Source: Draconibacterium sp.
GTDB lineage: Bacteria > Bacteroidota > Bacteroidia > Bacteroidales > Prolixibacteraceae
Length of the DNA: 34,800 bases
Assembly (NCBI GenBank): GCA_011620585.1
Contig: WOYV01000111.1
Coordinates: 1-34,800 of the forward strand
Direction: 5' to 3'
Made by a program: the position numbers and the translations under genes. Shown piece after piece: positions 33,077-34,800 of this stretch (position 1 is its first letter; each line of letters starts with the position of its first letter). Under the pieces are notes generated by a model, which searched no databases, had not been told where the DNA came from, and saw only the letters and a program-made list of their open reading frames with translations.

Positions 33077-34800
33077 TTACTTTTTGTCAAGAATCAACTT
33101 CCTGACGATCCGTTGTTCATTTATTTGTACAATCACCAAATATGTTCCGCTAATGTGATTCGAAAGATCAAATACAATGCGCTCCCCACTTTGATAAGTC
33201 TTCCGGAATACCTGACTTCCTGCAATGTTGGTCACCATCAGTTCAATCTCTCCGTATGGGGGATTTTCTAAATCGATACGAACATGGCCCTGTGTTGGGT
33301 TCGGATACAAATTAAGGCCGAAAGTGTTCTCGTCCATATCAAATATTCCTACTTCAAGCGGATCGATGCAAACCCGGAAGGTGTCGCTTCCCAATGCCCC
33401 AGCCAGGTCCTGCAAACTCACCACTACTTCAAAGCATCCCGTATCAGCTTCCGTTGGAGTGAACGTGAGGACAAACTGTTCGTCCTCTTCCTCAATATTC
33501 ACCCAGGCAGGCAATCCTGCATCTCCAATAATAAAGTTGAAAACCATGGAGCTGTCATCGAAGTCCTCAAAGAATACACCAGGTAATTTACTAATGAAGA
33601 CCGTGGTGGTGTCCTCTACAGTCATCGATTGATCTTCGATTTCATCCACTATCACAGGCGGGCCGTTCACCTCGTTCACCGTTAACAAGAAACTGATGCC
33701 AGCGGAATTACCCAGCGAATCCTGAACGCTTACGGTTATGCTATCGGTTCCGAATTGATGAGCCGATGGCACAATTACAAGGGTTGCAGTGCTGTCGAAA
33801 GCAGTAAACGTAATGTTTAACGAATCGATTAGTCCCGGATTGTTGTTTGTAGCGGTTAGGCTAACTTCCCGCTTATCGCAGGCAGTCCCGCCCGAAATTC
33901 CTGTAAGAAGAACCTGCAAAGTGCTGTCTTCATCCATCGTTTGATCGGGTATTTCGTCGATAGTAGGATCGGCAACCTCATCAAGTACCAGAATGGTTGT
34001 CTGGCAAGTCGCTTCGTTTCCTGCCGCATCGCTAACCTGAACTGTTACGCTGGTTTCACCTACATGTTCGCAAGTGAAAACAGAAGGTGTAATTTCGATT
34101 ACGAGGTCGTCAAAAGCCGAGATATCATCGCTCGATCCCTGTGCAATGGCAGCAAGATCTGCTTCCGTTAAGGTATAGCTTCCATTTGCAGAAAGAGCTA
34201 TTTCGATAGAGTTGCACTGAACCGTTGGAGGAGTGTTATCTTCCACTTTCAGATCGAGGATGAGGACACTATCGCAACCAAATACCGTACTCATTGTTGT
34301 GCGGTACGTACCTGTTTTAGTTAAAATCAGAGGACCAAAAATATACGGAAGTTCTGATTTTTCGACGGTTACGGACAGATTGGTTTTGTAACCCGGATAC
34401 ACAACCAGAGACAGCGTTACTACACTGTCGCAACCATTTTGTGCGGCAAAGGTTTCGGTGTACGTTCCCGAAGCGTATATAGACTGGTTTCCTAAAATGT
34501 AAGGCAACTCATTCTCACAAACAGTGTCGGCAAAAGCTGAGCTGGAGGTATCGGTGACTGAGAACACCAAAACAACGGTGCTGTCGCAACCTGCCGATGA
34601 AGTAAACACTTCGGTAAATGTCCCGTCGCCCGTAAGCGATTGTGTTCCGAATTCATAAGGCAGATTTTTCTCGCAAACCGTTAAAGTATCGGCAACATTG
34701 AATGTGTCGTTCACTAACAAAGTCAGAATAACCGTGCTGTCGCAACCATTCACTGCATTAAATACTTCGGTGTAAGTTCCTGAAGCAGCCAGGGATGTTC
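33077..34800 (-). CDS. Large T9SS-sorted repeat adhesin, 3' part only (cut by the window edge)
   Basis: The frame stays open to the right edge, so the gene start lies outside; the 574 or so residues seen are the C-terminal part. Order from the edge: three exact-length 52-residue repeats (GCDSTV...TVCE..LPY.FG...GTYTE.F) and part of a fourth; a cysteine-containing HYR-like domain with NTPPTVQC and VSDAAGNEATC; two Ig/cadherin-like stretches with IPDQTMDEDS and PPVIVDEIEDQS; and a type A T9SS sorting domain with LYPNPTQGHVRI, GTYLVIV and RKLILDKK. It is a surface adhesin or matrix protein by analogy; no enzyme domain is visible in this part. Confidence 0.85.
   Translation of the reverse strand, partial: TSLAASGTYTEVFNAVNGCDSTVILTLLVNDTFNVADTLTVCEKNLPYEFGTQSLTGDGTFTEVFTSSAGCDSTVVLVFSVTDTSSSAFADTVCENELPYILGNQSIYASGTYTETFAAQNGCDSVVTLSLVVYPGYKTNLSVTVEKSELPYIFGPLILTKTGTYRTTMSTVFGCDSVLILDLKVEDNTPPTVQCNSIEIALSANGSYTLTEADLAAIAQGSSDDISAFDDLVIEITPSVFTCEHVGETSVTVQVSDAAGNEATCQTTILVLDEVADPTIDEIPDQTMDEDSTLQVLLTGISGGTACDKREVSLTATNNNPGLIDSLNITFTAFDSTATLVIVPSAHQFGTDSITVSVQDSLGNSAGISFLLTVNEVNGPPVIVDEIEDQSMTVEDTTTVFISKLPGVFFEDFDDSSMVFNFIIGDAGLPAWVNIEEEDEQFVLTFTPTEADTGCFEVVVSLQDLAGALGSDTFRVCIDPLEVGIFDMDENTFGLNLYPNPTQGHVRIDLENPPYGEIELMVTNIAGSQVFRKTYQSGERIVFDLSNHISGTYLVIVQINEQRIVRKLILDKK
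34280..34747 (-). repeat. Three tandem 156-base repeats in the adhesin gene
   Basis: Successive GCDS codon groups begin at 34747, 34591, 34435 and 34279, each exactly 156 bases (52 codons) apart. The protein copies are diverged (about half identical) but have no length change. More copies probably continue beyond the window. Confidence 0.8.

Noticed and set aside
1-34800. CRISPR array, prophage or complete insertion sequence
   Set aside because: No regularly spaced identical repeats, phage structural genes or transposase were seen in the window.

Overview
The window reads as a chromosomal segment of a Bacteroidota genome, probably a marine or sediment member of the Marinilabiliales/Prolixibacteraceae type (the rank is inference). 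The reasons are a hybrid two-component system, a complete porP-gldKLMN type IX secretion (T9SS) and gliding operon, a Bacteroidota-length IspG of about 620 residues, secreted proteins with T9SS C-terminal sorting domains, and several promoters that fit the Bacteroidota -33 TTG / -7 TAnnTTTG pattern with a 19-base spacer.

Layout. 1-4780 is visibly AT-rich (about 25-35 % GC in hand-counted 60-base blocks) and holds one large hybrid sensor/regulator and 600 bases without a gene. It stops at an initiator tRNA-Met gene on the minus strand (4785-4857). To the right of the tRNA, composition jumps to about 48-50 % GC and housekeeping genes follow: a tandem universal stress protein, metK with a SAM-II-like leader, gldA, ispG, a flavin reductase-like protein, a secreted M3 peptidase, a class A penicillin-binding protein and topA. 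From 19 to 27.6 kb lies the T9SS cluster: an arginase-fold protein with lost metal ligands, porP/sprF, gldK, gldL, gldM, gldN, a strong terminator, and then a second gldK-like lipoprotein gene. From 27.6 to 31 kb there is a TonB-dependent receptor with a NikR-like regulator in which the nickel ligands are mostly missing, then a divergent pair (UPF0306/YhbP-like flavoprotein and OsmC-like protein) sharing an inverted repeat. From 31 to 34.8 kb there are two T9SS cargo genes on the minus strand: an M1 aminopeptidase and the 3' part of a large repeat adhesin that continues past the right edge.

How the genes work together. GldL/GldM form the proton-driven inner-membrane motor, GldK/GldN the periplasmic/outer-membrane ring, and PorP/SprF an outer-membrane component of the T9SS. 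The M1 peptidase and the adhesin carry the sorting domain that this machine recognises. GldA is an ABC ATPase associated with gliding in Flavobacterium. The most unusual parts are the SAM-II-like element before metK, the duplicated gldK, the pseudo-arginase at the head of the T9SS operon, the NikR-like/TonB pair with two matched 28-bp repeat sites, and the abrupt composition boundary at the tRNA gene. I saw no rRNA, CRISPR array, complete insertion sequence or prophage.
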